This document shows, in pieces, positions 27,474-37,571 of a stretch of 64,000 bases of DNA (its first letter is position 1; the number at the start of each line of letters is the position of its first letter). This stretch comes from Marinomonas sargassi (GTDB lineage Bacteria > Pseudomonadota > Gammaproteobacteria > Pseudomonadales > Marinomonadaceae): contig NZ_JAOVZB010000004.1 in assembly GCF_025716875.1 (NCBI RefSeq), forward strand, positions 310,001 through 374,000, written 5' to 3'. A program made the position numbers and the translations under genes. The notes beneath the pieces were generated by a model. The model ran no database searches, had not been told where the DNA came from, and saw only the letters and a program-made list of their open reading frames with translations.

Positions 27474-27515
27474 CTTTTATCCAATATTTTTGCTCGTCTA
27501 CAAGGCTGTCTGTTT

Positions 27516-29642
27516 ATGACTTCTTCATCCTCCCAAACTGCGGAATCACAAGAAATAAACCTTGATGATTTTGAAACACAGCACCGCTCAGGGCCATGGC
27601 TAAACCGTTTTATATTTACCCTTTCCGTATTGTTGGCCGTCGCTCACATTTATATCAACACAATCGCCACCCTACCTGAGCTTTGGGTATCGGCTTTCCA
27701 CTTTGCTGGTTTTGGTAGTTTGTGTGCCTTACTTATCCCTGCTAATCCAAATTGGCGAAACAGCAAGCTTGCCATGTATTTTGATGGTGCCATTGTTTTA
27801 TCACTGGTTATCATGGTGTTCTATATTATCTTTTTTGAGGATGCGCTCTATGAGAGAGGCGTGACCTTTAATACTTCGGACTGGGTTGTGTCTTGCGTCA
27901 CCGTACTGATCGCACTCGAACTGATTCGCCGCACAAGTGGTTGGTTTATTCCCCTTTTGATTGTGATTGCTCTATCTTATGTTGTGCTATGGGGACAATG
28001 GTTAGGCGGTATGTTCACTTTCCCTGGGCTCAGCCTTGAGACCCTCATGTACCGCAGTTTCTTTAGTACCGATGGCATGTTTGGCTCCATATCTCGTATT
28101 TCATGGAGTTTTGTCTTCATGTTTATTTTATTTGGAGCCTTTCTAGTCAAATCCGGTGCGGGTGACTTCATCATAGATTTGTCTCGGTCACTCGCCAGTA
28201 AAATGATTGGCGGACCCGGTTTTGTTGCCGTGCTAGGCTCAGGTTTGATGGGTTCAGTATCTGGTTCGTCTGTTGCCAATACAGTATCAACGGGTGTAAT
28301 TACTATTCCCCTTATGAAGAAGGCTGGCTTTCCAGCACGCTTCTCTGCTGGCATTGAGGCAGCGGCTTCTACTGGCGGTCAGTTAATGCCCCCTGTGATG
28401 GGCGCTGGTGCTTTTATCATGGCGTCTTACACACAGGTGTCCTATGTCACCATTATTGGCGTAGCTGCCATTCCTGCTCTGCTTTATTTTTTATCCGTTG
28501 GTTTTTTTGTACGCGTCGAAGCCAAGCGCAGCAAGGTCATTGCCACAGAAGAAGATAATGATATTGTGATTTCCGAAGTACTAAAAAGTGGCTGGCATCA
28601 TGCTATTCCCCTTACTGTACTTGTTACCCTATTAGTACAAGGCTTCACCCCAACCTATGCAGCAGGCATTAGTGTACTAGCCGTAATAGCAGCCTCTTTA
28701 TTATCCAAAACCCACAGAATGGGGCCGGTTGAAATTTTAGATGCTATGGCTCAGGGCGCCAAAAACATGTCCACAACCGCTGTCTTGTTGGTGGGTATTG
28801 GCTTGGTGGTTAATGTTATTAGTACCACTGGGGTTGGTAATACTTTCTCTATTCTTATTTCAGATTGGGCTGGAGGAAGTTTATTCTTCACCTTGTTGCT
28901 CGTCGCAATTGCCTCGCTCATTCTCGGCATGGGGCTACCAGTTACGGCATCTTATATTGTTTTGGGTACTCTCTCTGCACCAGCCATTTTCAACCTTATA
29001 GCAGAAAGCCAGTTATTAGAAATGATGAGTAATGGCAGCCTGCCTGAAGCGGCGAGCGCTGTATTCATGTTAGTGGATCCAGCCTCATTAGCTTCTTTGG
29101 CACAAGGTATGCCGATGGAAGAAGCCGCCGCTTTATTAGCACAAGTCCCTAGTGACTTTAAAGGCATGCTGATTGATCAGTCCTTAGGTGCTCAAAGTGT
29201 AGCCATGATCCTAGTGACAGCACACATGATTATCTTTTGGTTATCCCAAGACAGTAACGTAACGCCTCCTGTGTGCTTAACCGCATTCGCCGCTGCCGCC
29301 ATAGCGAAGACGCCACCTATGCTGACGGGGGTAACCGCATGGAAATTAGCAAAAGGCCTCTATATTGTGCCTTTACTCATGGCCTATACCCCACTGATAG
29401 GTGGTGATACTGAAACCCTATTGCGCTTAACCTTCTTCGGTATTTTTGGTTTATATGCATTAGTGGCGGCAATGGAAGGTTATTTGGAGGATAAACTTTC
29501 GATTTTCCTAAGAGCTATGATGCTAGCAGCCTCTATCATGATGCTATGGCCAGCCCTAGCTTTATGGATTCAAGTTATCGGTTTGATACTTTTCCTATAT
29601 GTTTTTGTTATTGGACACAAAAGCTATAGTCTCAAGAGCTAA
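27516..29642 (+). CDS. TRAP transporter fused small/large permease (4TM-12TM)
   Basis: Sodium-gradient-driven uptake permease partner of the TAXI protein. ATG 27516 gives 708 residues; an in-frame GTG at 27471 overlaps the palindrome and is unlikely. About four helices (N-terminal 30-160) correspond to the DctQ-like part, and the DctM-like part carries LFGAFLVKSGAG, SGSSVANTVSTGVITIPLMKKAGF, EAAASTGGQLMPPVMGA and GLPVTASYIVLG. A strong terminator follows at 29657. Confidence 0.94.
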   Translation: MTSSSSQTAESQEINLDDFETQHRSGPWLNRFIFTLSVLLAVAHIYINTIATLPELWVSAFHFAGFGSLCALLIPANPNWRNSKLAMYFDGAIVLSLVIMVFYIIFFEDALYERGVTFNTSDWVVSCVTVLIALELIRRTSGWFIPLLIVIALSYVVLWGQWLGGMFTFPGLSLETLMYRSFFSTDGMFGSISRISWSFVFMFILFGAFLVKSGAGDFIIDLSRSLASKMIGGPGFVAVLGSGLMGSVSGSSVANTVSTGVITIPLMKKAGFPARFSAGIEAAASTGGQLMPPVMGAGAFIMASYTQVSYVTIIGVAAIPALLYFLSVGFFVRVEAKRSKVIATEEDNDIVISEVLKSGWHHAIPLTVLVTLLVQGFTPTYAAGISVLAVIAASLLSKTHRMGPVEILDAMAQGAKNMSTTAVLLVGIGLVVNVISTTGVGNTFSILISDWAGGSLFFTLLLVAIASLILGMGLPVTASYIVLGTLSAPAIFNLIAESQLLEMMSNGSLPEAASAVFMLVDPASLASLAQGMPMEEAAALLAQVPSDFKGMLIDQSLGAQSVAMILVTAHMIIFWLSQDSNVTPPVCLTAFAAAAIAKTPPMLTGVTAWKLAKGLYIVPLLMAYTPLIGGDTETLLRLTFFGIFGLYALVAAMEGYLEDKLSIFLRAMMLAASIMMLWPALALWIQVIGLILFLYVFVIGHKSYSLKS

Positions 29643-29656
29643 CCATTACCGACAAT

Positions 29657-29690
29657 AAAAAAGGCGTATTTTATGCGCCTTTTTTATTGT
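29657..29690 (+). terminator. Rho-independent terminator after TRAP permease
   Basis: AAAAAAGGCG and CGCCTTTTTT frame a stem whose loop is T-rich; a TTTTTTATT run follows on the plus strand. It ends the TAXI-TRAP unit. Confidence 0.9.
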
Positions 29691-29768
29691 CCATCTGATT
29701 ACAAGTAGACAGATCCCCTTGCCTCTCAGTAATATCAAGGATTGTCTATCATCAGGTCTTTATAAACT

Positions 29769-30596
29769 ATGTCTGCCTCCCTTCCCTCTTTTAAAGGCTA
29801 TCAAGATACAAACTTTGCAGGCATCAACCCTTCATCCGCGCCTTTAGTTGAAGAAACTCCTCTTGCTATCAGCATTAATGGTATTGCCTATGCTGTGATT
29901 ATGGTTACTCCAATTAATCTAGAAGTTTTCGTCATTGGTTATTGCTTAAGTGAGGGGCTGATTAATAGCACGTCTGATATTCGAGACATACATATTGAGA
30001 CACGCAAAGTTCAATTAGACATAGACAGTATCCAGATTAATTTAGAAGTAAGCTCTCGTTTGTTTGCCCAGTTTAAAAAACAACGCGCTCACTTAGGGGC
30101 ATCAGGCTGCGGCCTTTGCGGCCTAGAATCATTAACACAGGCTCTGCCCGTTCTAAACAAGCTAGAGCCAAGCCGCCCTCTGTCCATCGATACCTTAAAC
30201 GACCTGAGAAAAGCATTGGTAGAACATCAAACTCTCGGAAGCAAAACGGGAGCTATTCACGCCGCCTTATTATTGGCGCCAGATAACACCCCATTGTGCT
30301 GTATGGAAGACATTGGCCGACACAATGCGCTTGATAAAGTCATTGGCTATGCCGCACAAAAGAAAATATCACTGCATAATCATAATATTCTCATGTCGAG
30401 CCGTTGTAGTACTGAGTTGGTTCAAAAAGCCGTTCGTGCCGGACTATCTTACCTAACGCATTTGGCATCACCGAGCACTCTCGCTATTAAACTAGCCCAG
30501 CACTACAGGCTTGCTTTAATCCATTTACCCAAAGCCGACAATGCCAGAATATTTTCACCAGTATCGATTAATAAGGACATTAACAATGACGGATAA
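29769..30596 (+). CDS. fdhD: Formate dehydrogenase accessory sulfurtransferase
   Basis: Transfers sulfur from IscS to the molybdenum cofactor of formate dehydrogenase-type enzymes. The CxxC motif sits in GASGCGLCG; AIHAALLL, EDIGRHNALDKVIG and LMSSRCSTELVQKAV are typical of FdhD. 275 residues. It overlaps the following ydeP-like gene by 11 bases, so the two are coupled, which fits a role in maturing that enzyme. Start is ATG 29769. Confidence 0.95.
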   Translation: MSASLPSFKGYQDTNFAGINPSSAPLVEETPLAISINGIAYAVIMVTPINLEVFVIGYCLSEGLINSTSDIRDIHIETRKVQLDIDSIQINLEVSSRLFAQFKKQRAHLGASGCGLCGLESLTQALPVLNKLEPSRPLSIDTLNDLRKALVEHQTLGSKTGAIHAALLLAPDNTPLCCMEDIGRHNALDKVIGYAAQKKISLHNHNILMSSRCSTELVQKAVRAGLSYLTHLASPSTLAIKLAQHYRLALIHLPKADNARIFSPVSINKDINNDG

Positions 30597-32904
30597 AAAA
30601 ACAGTTTATACACCTTATAAAGGTGCTGCTGGTGGTTGGGGGGCGTTGAAAAGTACCACTAAACATTGGCTGCAGAGCGAAAACTCTGTGCGTAATATTC
30701 ATACCCTTTTGAAAACCAATCAGCCAAATGGGTTTGATTGCCCTGGGTGTGCTTGGGGAGAAAAACACGACCCAGCAAAAATACGCTTTTGCGAAAATGG
30801 AGCCAAAGCGGTGAATTGGGAAGCCACATCAAGAAAAGTTGACGCCGCTTTTATGGCTCAGCACAGCGTCACTTGGTTGAATACCCAAAGTGATTACTTT
30901 TTGGAGTACCAAGGTCGTATCACAGAGCCACTTCGCTATAACCCTGAAACAGATCATTATGAAGCCATTTCATGGCAGCAGGCCTTTAAACAAATTAGCG
31001 ACACGTTAAAGGCTCAACAAGACCCAAACCATGTAGCTTTTTACACTTCAGGCCGGGCTAGCAATGAAGCCGCTTTTCTATACCAACTGTTTGCGAGAGC
31101 TTATGGCACGAATAACTTCCCTGACTGTTCAAACATGTGCCATGAGGCCAGCGGTTATGCACTGACGAGCAGTATAGGAATCGGTAAAGGGACAGTGGAT
31201 ATAGAAGACTTCGAACATGCCGAAGCTGTCTTTGTCTTTGGGCAAAACCCCGGAACCAACCACCCTCGGATGCTAGAAACTCTGAAAGAGGTCGTACAAG
31301 GTGGTAATAAAGTCTTAAGCTTCAACCCTTTACGTGAGCGCGGTTTGGAGCGTTTTCAGAATCCCCAAAGTCCAGTTGAAATGCTCTCTAATCGTTCCAA
31401 GCCCACCCATACTAATTATTTCTGCCCAAAAATTGGCGGCGATATGGCTGTCATTAGGGGTATGGTAAAAGCCCTTATCGATTTGGAAAAGGAAGCCCAA
31501 AAAGCAGGTAGCGCAGTTTTTGACCACGCATTTATAAAACAACACACTCAAGGGATGGAAGACTACCTTGAAGAAGTAAAACAGACACCTTGGTCAAATA
31601 TTCTTGAGCAATCAGGACTCACTAAAGAAGAGATTCTCTATTGTGCCCAAGTGTATGCAGATGCGGAAAATGTCATCATTACATGGGCAATGGGCATTAC
31701 TCAACACTACCATTCTGTGGCAACCATACATGAAATAGTTAACCTGCTGGCACTAAGAGGGAACCTTGGTAAAAAAGGGGCTGGCGCTTGCCCTGTACGC
31801 GGACACAGTAATGTCCAAGGCGATAGAACCATGGGGATTAATGAACGCCCTTCTGCTGCCTTTTTGAAAGCTCTCGAAGAACATTTTTCCTTCTCCCCGC
31901 CAACAGAAGATGGCTTAGCAGTTGTCGATACTATCCATGCTATGAAAAACGGCCAAGTTAAAGTTTTCATAGGTCTAGGGGGTAATTTTGCAGCGGCTAC
32001 ACCAGACACAGTGGCTACTGAAGAAGCATTAATAAACTGCCAACTCACGGTACAGATCAGTACAAAACTCAATCGATCTCATCTGATTACAGGAAAAGAG
32101 GCGCTCATTCTCCCATGCCTTGGCCGTACCGATATTGACCTTCAAGAATCTGGTCCACAGAAAGTCACGGTTGAAGACTCTTTTAGCATGATCCATGCGT
32201 CTTCTGGCGTATTAGACCCTTTAAGTTCAGAAATGAAATCAGAGCCCGCCATTATTGCGGGTATAGCAGAAGCGACCCTAGGAAAGGCCCCCATAAATTG
32301 GCTGGAATCGATAAGCGACTACAATATTATTCGTGAACATATTGCTGCTGTTATTCCAGGCTTTAAGGACTTTAACCAAAGAATATTACAAGACGGTGGC
32401 TTTTATTTGGGTAACAGCGCCCGAGAAAGAAACTGGAATACGCCGTCTGGGAAAGCCATTATCCATAAGCATGGTTTACCAGAATCCATTCTCCCAAAAG
32501 GAGTAAAAGACCTACTATCAAATAAAACGCTTGTACTACAAACACTTAGATCACACGATCAGTATAACACCACCATCTATGGTATGAATGATAGATACCG
32601 TGGCATTAAAAATGAACGAAGAGTGGTGTTTATCAATCCTGCCGATATTCAAAGATTGGGATTTACAGAGGGCCAAAAGGTTACTTTAAAATCATTATGG
32701 GTAGATGGCGTAGAACGTAAAGTTGAAGGCTTTATACTGGTCCCATACAGTATTCCAATGGGTAATATTGCCACTTATTACCCTGAAACGAACCCACTAG
32801 TTCCATTAGACAGTACTGGAGAATTCAGCAATACCCCCACATCAAAAAGCATCGCCATAGAGCTTGAAGAATATCGAGAATCCATCCAAGTTTTATCAAC
32901 TTAA
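30586..32904 (+). CDS. FdhF/YdeP-family molybdopterin oxidoreductase
   Basis: Formate dehydrogenase alpha-like molybdoenzyme, 772 residues starting at ATG 30586 with AAGGA 8 bases before it. The N terminus has FDCPGCAWGEK (Cys52, Cys55). DCSNMCHEASGYAL puts Cys185 where selenocysteine or cysteine binds molybdenum in FdhF. FVFGQNPGTNHPRM and the C-terminal molybdopterin-dinucleotide domain (LRSHDQYNTTIYGMNDRYRG) follow. No iron-sulfur or cytochrome subunit lies beside it. E. coli YdeP is tied to acid resistance, so true substrate is uncertain. Confidence 0.9.
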   Translation: MTDKKTVYTPYKGAAGGWGALKSTTKHWLQSENSVRNIHTLLKTNQPNGFDCPGCAWGEKHDPAKIRFCENGAKAVNWEATSRKVDAAFMAQHSVTWLNTQSDYFLEYQGRITEPLRYNPETDHYEAISWQQAFKQISDTLKAQQDPNHVAFYTSGRASNEAAFLYQLFARAYGTNNFPDCSNMCHEASGYALTSSIGIGKGTVDIEDFEHAEAVFVFGQNPGTNHPRMLETLKEVVQGGNKVLSFNPLRERGLERFQNPQSPVEMLSNRSKPTHTNYFCPKIGGDMAVIRGMVKALIDLEKEAQKAGSAVFDHAFIKQHTQGMEDYLEEVKQTPWSNILEQSGLTKEEILYCAQVYADAENVIITWAMGITQHYHSVATIHEIVNLLALRGNLGKKGAGACPVRGHSNVQGDRTMGINERPSAAFLKALEEHFSFSPPTEDGLAVVDTIHAMKNGQVKVFIGLGGNFAAATPDTVATEEALINCQLTVQISTKLNRSHLITGKEALILPCLGRTDIDLQESGPQKVTVEDSFSMIHASSGVLDPLSSEMKSEPAIIAGIAEATLGKAPINWLESISDYNIIREHIAAVIPGFKDFNQRILQDGGFYLGNSARERNWNTPSGKAIIHKHGLPESILPKGVKDLLSNKTLVLQTLRSHDQYNTTIYGMNDRYRGIKNERRVVFINPADIQRLGFTEGQKVTLKSLWVDGVERKVEGFILVPYSIPMGNIATYYPETNPLVPLDSTGEFSNTPTSKSIAIELEEYRESIQVLST

Positions 32905-32969
32905 TGCATCACAATATATAAACAAGGTACTACAACAAGCAGAACAGAGTAAGGCTGTAAAGAGAAGTG

Positions 32970-34328
32970 TTATTGGTAGTAGGCTATCTCTTTATTCGCC
33001 ATCATCCTTAGTGATTGAGTCACATTTCTATCAAACTCAGCTTTGCTTTCAGTAGGAATGGAAAATGTATTGGGAATATCTGCCGTCATAGGGTTAACCG
33101 GCGAACCTTTAATATGTAGCTCATAATGTAAATGCGGCCCTGTCGATCGGCCAGTATTGCCCGATAAAGCAATCACTTGACCCCTTGATACTTTTTGCCC
33201 TTTTTTCACTAGCGTTTTATTTAGGTGTAGAAACCTAGCGCCATAAGGACCAGCATAATCCACTTCAATAAATTGACCGGCATACCTATGTCGCTCAACA
33301 CGTGTGACAACGCCATCACCTGTGGCCAACACTTGTGTTCCCGTGGGGGTCGCTAGATCAACGCCGTTATGGGGTGATATACGACTTGTAATTGGGTGTA
33401 AGCGTTTATCATTGAAAGGCGAACTTACTCGGTATTCCTGTGACGTGGGCCAGCGTCTCAACGAGGGAGTTAAACTCATACCATCCACATCATAAAAGCG
33501 TCCATCTGAATGAAGAAAAGCACTGAAAACCTCACCATTATAAGAGGTTCGAATTTGTATCGCATCTAACTGAGCGCCACCTACCTCTACGCCATTTATA
33601 TGACCTTGAGTGGTCACTAAATCTATTTCTCCGCCTTCTTTAGATATCTCGTCAACGTTTACTTTTTGGGCAAGAATTTCACGCAGGGTAGCAATATTTA
33701 CTGAGGATAAGTCGAGGCGTTTTAAAGAGGCGTAAAAACTCCCCTCAACCGCCCCGTGTAATACATTCATTCTATAACTGATTGGTTTAATATTTTCTTC
33801 ATAATAAAAGCCACCAGCCGCATGTCGAACATAGGAAATACTTTTACTCGGGTTAACATGGCGAGTAAGTACCATTAACTCGCCATGCACATCTAACTGA
33901 AAAGTGAACTCATCTTTAATTTTCAGAGGTTCGAGCACTAAGAATTCTTGATCCGCTTCTAGAACAGCGTACAGAGAAGACAATGACAACCCCAAACGCT
34001 TAAAAATACGCTCTAAGCTATCACCTGATTTAATGGAGTATTCCATTAGCGGACGCTCAATAGGAGAAATTTGCACCTGCTTTAACAGGCTTTCTTCTGA
34101 AGGAGTATCTGCCGTCAAAGATGAAGGAGGCAATGCAGAACTATCTACTTCACCTTCATTTAGAGTGGCCTCTGCCACTGACGGGAGCAAGTCACTCTTA
34201 AAAGGCTGAGCTGAAGGTACCATTGCTTTGTAGGTCAAAAGCAATACACCAAAAGTACAGGCATAAACCACTAACCAAATGACAGTACTAGTGTATTGGC
34301 GTGATAGCCGTTTTTTTATCAATTGCAT
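32970..34328 (-). CDS. M23-family (LytM) peptidoglycan endopeptidase, MepM-like
   Basis: A cytoplasmic basic stretch and one N-terminal membrane helix (about 15-35) anchor it. A periplasmic LysM/OapA-like segment follows (YSIKSGDSLERIFKRLGLSL), then a linker domain, then the zinc peptidase domain with HNGVDLATPTGTQV and GPHLHYELHIKGSPVNP carrying the metal-binding His residues. It cleaves peptidoglycan cross-links. 452 residues. It converges on the ydeP-like gene and its ATG faces a 388-base gap. Confidence 0.93.
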   Translation of the reverse strand: MQLIKKRLSRQYTSTVIWLVVYACTFGVLLLTYKAMVPSAQPFKSDLLPSVAEATLNEGEVDSSALPPSSLTADTPSEESLLKQVQISPIERPLMEYSIKSGDSLERIFKRLGLSLSSLYAVLEADQEFLVLEPLKIKDEFTFQLDVHGELMVLTRHVNPSKSISYVRHAAGGFYYEENIKPISYRMNVLHGAVEGSFYASLKRLDLSSVNIATLREILAQKVNVDEISKEGGEIDLVTTQGHINGVEVGGAQLDAIQIRTSYNGEVFSAFLHSDGRFYDVDGMSLTPSLRRWPTSQEYRVSSPFNDKRLHPITSRISPHNGVDLATPTGTQVLATGDGVVTRVERHRYAGQFIEVDYAGPYGARFLHLNKTLVKKGQKVSRGQVIALSGNTGRSTGPHLHYELHIKGSPVNPMTADIPNTFSIPTESKAEFDRNVTQSLRMMANKEIAYYQ

Positions 34329-34647
34329 AAAATTTCGTTAAAAATACAATCCATGTAAACAAGTATTTAAGCAAGCCTGTCTCACAAAGCTTTGCTAAAA
34401 GAAGTACTCAAATGAGAGATAAATAAAGGGAGATGGTTGAAGAGCAAAAATGATTTTATACCCAACGAAGCCTTCCTAAAACAAGCCTCTTTTTTGAATG
34501 CGAAGGATATCAGGTTTACAGTTGAAAAACGAATAGGGCTGTTTAATGTTTTTTAGCAAGCCCAACACATTCCCCATATAAAGCAATAGATTATTAGTGA
34601 CCAATAAAGTTTTATATATGACAAACAAAACATTCAAATATCATTGT

Positions 34648-34670
34648 AATGTAAGGAAAAACCTTACATT
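34648..34670. promoter_or_regulatory. 9-base inverted repeat upstream of response regulator gene
   Basis: AATGTAAGG and its exact complement flank AAAAA, 47-69 bases before the ATG at 34717. It is a candidate operator. The rest of the 34329-34716 gap is A/T-rich with no gene visible. Confidence 0.5.
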
Positions 34671-34716
34671 ATTGTCAGATCTATTAAAAAGTTAAGGCGT
34701 TAATAGGAGGCATTCA

Positions 34717-36027
34717 ATGAGTACTGAAAGTTCAACGGCAGATCTACCTTTAACGGTACTTTGTGTAGATGACGAAGTAAATATTCTCAAGTCGATGAAG
34801 CGCTTACTTCATAAACAAGGCTATCAAATATTATTGGCTGAAAGTGGCGCCAAGGCTTTAGCCCTAATGAAGGAGCATGACGTACATTTAATCATGTCAG
34901 ATATGAAGATGCCCTCCATGACTGGCGCCCAGCTTCTTGAACAAGTTGCTACCTCCTACCCTGAAACTTACCGTATTTTATTGACCGGTTATTCTGATAT
35001 GGAATCCACTGTCGACGCGGTTAATAAAGGCAAGATCCACCGTTATTTGCAAAAACCTTGGGATAATGACGAAATTATTGAAGCCATTTCCGAAGGCCTA
35101 CAACAAGTAAAGTTAAAGCATGAAAACATCAAACTACAGGGGCTTATTAAAAAGCAAAACTCTTTACTAAAAGGCTTGAATCAGACCCTTGAGGACAAAA
35201 TTAAACTACGTACTAAGCAAATTAATGCGGCGATGAAAAAAGTTGAGCAAAACAATATTGCCACTCAAAAAGTCTTATTTAATTTAATCAGTATCAACCC
35301 TCACCTTAGTGGTAGTTACGCTAATAGTATTAGTCTGTTGTCGAAGCGTATTGCCGAGAAGTTGTCCCTTCCTAAAAAAGAGATAAAAGAAATTAGCTTT
35401 GCTGCATCATTGTGTGAAATCGGTCTTCTCGGGATGGATACCGCTGTCTATAGCCAATCTTTTGGTGAGCTCGATTTTGATCAGAAGCAGGAATATCAAA
35501 ACCAAACCATTATTGCCCAATTAATATTAAGCCCCGCCGCTCACATGCAGGATGTTTCAGACATTATCACCTGCCAGTTTGAGCACTTTAACGGCTCAGG
35601 TCCAAATAGACTTACCGATGAACAAATTCCACTTGGTGCGAGAATACTGGCTGTTGCCCGTGACTACTGGCGTTATAGGCTAGCCAGAATTACCAGAGAG
35701 GAAATACCCGACGCCGAAGTAAAACTACAAATGAAGAAGTTTATGGGTGTACGCTACGACCCTGAAATTTTGGGAATACTAATTGATAACCCTGAGATAG
35801 TATCAAGCAAATACCTTGAAAAACCGATCAAGGCACTTTCTATCAAGGCTGGAATGGTGTTGAAATACAGCGTCTTCACGGAGAAGGACATCCTTGTGCT
35901 GCCTGAAGGTCATGTATTTACAAATGAATCCATTACCAAGCTGCTACAATTTGAAAAACAGCAAGCAACACCTTTCACAGTCATTATCGAAGAACAAAAG
36001 GTTGAAGAGGAAAAAACTGAAGACTAA
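34717..36027 (+). CDS. Response regulator with degenerate HD-GYP output domain (HnoD-like)
   Basis: An N-terminal receiver has acidic pocket VDDE, phospho-acceptor Asp62 (IMSDMKMP) and conserved Lys113. A coiled segment (about 125-185) leads to an HD-GYP fold. There the catalytic HD pair is replaced by Cys233-Glu234 (SLCEIGLLG), the HHE-type motif is QFEH, and GSGYP is GSGPN, so cyclic-di-GMP hydrolysis is unlikely. Shewanella HnoD is a similar inactive HD-GYP partner of an H-NOX system. It converges, with a 4-base stop overlap, on the H-NOX/kinase pair. The HnoD-like role is inference. Confidence 0.82.
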   Translation: MSTESSTADLPLTVLCVDDEVNILKSMKRLLHKQGYQILLAESGAKALALMKEHDVHLIMSDMKMPSMTGAQLLEQVATSYPETYRILLTGYSDMESTVDAVNKGKIHRYLQKPWDNDEIIEAISEGLQQVKLKHENIKLQGLIKKQNSLLKGLNQTLEDKIKLRTKQINAAMKKVEQNNIATQKVLFNLISINPHLSGSYANSISLLSKRIAEKLSLPKKEIKEISFAASLCEIGLLGMDTAVYSQSFGELDFDQKQEYQNQTIIAQLILSPAAHMQDVSDIITCQFEHFNGSGPNRLTDEQIPLGARILAVARDYWRYRLARITREEIPDAEVKLQMKKFMGVRYDPEILGILIDNPEIVSSKYLEKPIKALSIKAGMVLKYSVFTEKDILVLPEGHVFTNESITKLLQFEKQQATPFTVIIEEQKVEEEKTED

Positions 36028-37571
36028 CTGTCTTCAGTTGCCGTGCTCATAGGGAAGTTGATGTTAAAGGTGGTGCCAACTCCTACCTCAGAATCAACAA
36101 CAACTTGAGCATCATGTGCCTCAAGAATGGCATAAGAGACAGATAACCCTAAACCTGTACCGACACCCACGGGTTTGGTTGTAAAGAAGGGAGTAAATAA
36201 CTGTTTTACCGTCTTTTCATCCATTCCACTTCCGGTATCTTTTACATGAAGAATAACTCGATCATTTTCTTCAGTATGGGAAATAGAAAGTTCCCCACCG
36301 CCTTCCATTGCATAAGCTGCATTCACAAATAAATTCACAAACACTTGTTGTAATTGCCCCGTATTACCTATGATCCGCGGGCAGCTCTCTGACAGTTGAT
36401 TGTCTATTGTGTGTTCATACTTAAAAGAGTTCGCAACAATTTTTAATGCTCCAGTAACACAGTCAGGTAAAGACATCGGCACCAAAGCTTCATCACCTGA
36501 ATGAGAGAAACCTTTTAAATTATCAACAATATCTTTCACTCTATCCAATCCTTCTATATTGGATTTGAGAATATCCGTTGAATCATCTTCTATGTAATCT
36601 AGGTCAGATTTTTTACAAGCTTCTTCAAATGCGCTCAATGTTAGCGTGTCATTTTCTTTAACGTTCTGACTTAACTCGGCGTGAAATGATTTGATATCAG
36701 TTAAGTATTCTTTAAGAACTTCCATGTTAGAACGGATAAAGCCTACTGGATTATTAATTTCATGGGCAACACCTGCCGCCAATTGCCCTAGGGATGCCAT
36801 TTTTTCAGATTGGATAAGCTGTTTCCGCGCTTTTTCAAGGTTATTTAAAGAGTCTTGTAACTGAACATTACGCTTCAAAATACGCATATCTGCTAAGCGC
36901 CTTCTCGTACCATTCAGCAAATGCTCTCTCGCGGTTTCTAAGACAGAAAGTAACTCTTCACTAATAGCCTCTTCTGTACAAAAAAAGGCCATCCATCCAA
37001 TTCTCTCTCCACCGAGTGTGAAATTAGTATAAAAAATCGTTTGGATAGGTTGATCTGTGGTTATATTCCTTTCTTTAATAGACTGTACAGTCCACGTATC
37101 TAAAAGAGTTGCCTCTCCCAATGGCAGCACTGACAAAACATCCTCTTCAAATGGATTGCCCTCCTGCCAACCTTCTGCCAAAGACCACATCTGCTTTAGC
37201 TTACCACCGACCGCTTTTCCCTTATCACTGATGATATAAAAACCATGGGAAGCTGAGCTAAATCCCCCAGTCAGATCAACGATTTTGTCGACCATTACAT
37301 TAAGGGGCAACTCAGACGCCACATAACTAGAAGACAGGCCTAAATATTCAAGCTCTGCTTGCTTCTGCGTCGCTGACTCTAGCGCACGCTTTAATGACAA
37401 ATTCGTTTCATATATCTCTAAAGAATATTGCTCTAATTGATTCTCAGCCATATTGCGCGCTTTCTTTTCACGAGCAATCTTGCGCTCAAGTACACCTAAG
37501 CGCTTCGTTAGATCTTCTAATGTAGGCTGTGTTTCAGCAGTAACAGCTTCAGATGCGTTATCTTGGCTCAC
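36024..37571 (-). CDS. H-NOX-associated sensor histidine kinase (HnoK/HahK-like)
   Basis: Soluble kinase, 515 residues. An N-terminal coiled coil (about 15-80) and a GAF-like region (about 85-220) precede the HisKA domain with H-box AGVAHEINNPVGFI, phospho-acceptor His270, and the ATPase domain (N-box VFVNLFVNAAYAM, G1 VKDTGSGMD, G2 GTGLGLSVSY). GTG start overlaps the H-NOX TGA by 4 bases, with AAGG upstream, so it is translationally coupled. In Shewanella the H-NOX protein inhibits this type of kinase when NO binds its heme. Confidence 0.9.
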   Translation of the reverse strand: MSQDNASEAVTAETQPTLEDLTKRLGVLERKIAREKKARNMAENQLEQYSLEIYETNLSLKRALESATQKQAELEYLGLSSSYVASELPLNVMVDKIVDLTGGFSSASHGFYIISDKGKAVGGKLKQMWSLAEGWQEGNPFEEDVLSVLPLGEATLLDTWTVQSIKERNITTDQPIQTIFYTNFTLGGERIGWMAFFCTEEAISEELLSVLETAREHLLNGTRRRLADMRILKRNVQLQDSLNNLEKARKQLIQSEKMASLGQLAAGVAHEINNPVGFIRSNMEVLKEYLTDIKSFHAELSQNVKENDTLTLSAFEEACKKSDLDYIEDDSTDILKSNIEGLDRVKDIVDNLKGFSHSGDEALVPMSLPDCVTGALKIVANSFKYEHTIDNQLSESCPRIIGNTGQLQQVFVNLFVNAAYAMEGGGELSISHTEENDRVILHVKDTGSGMDEKTVKQLFTPFFTTKPVGVGTGLGLSVSYAILEAHDAQVVVDSEVGVGTTFNINFPMSTATEDS

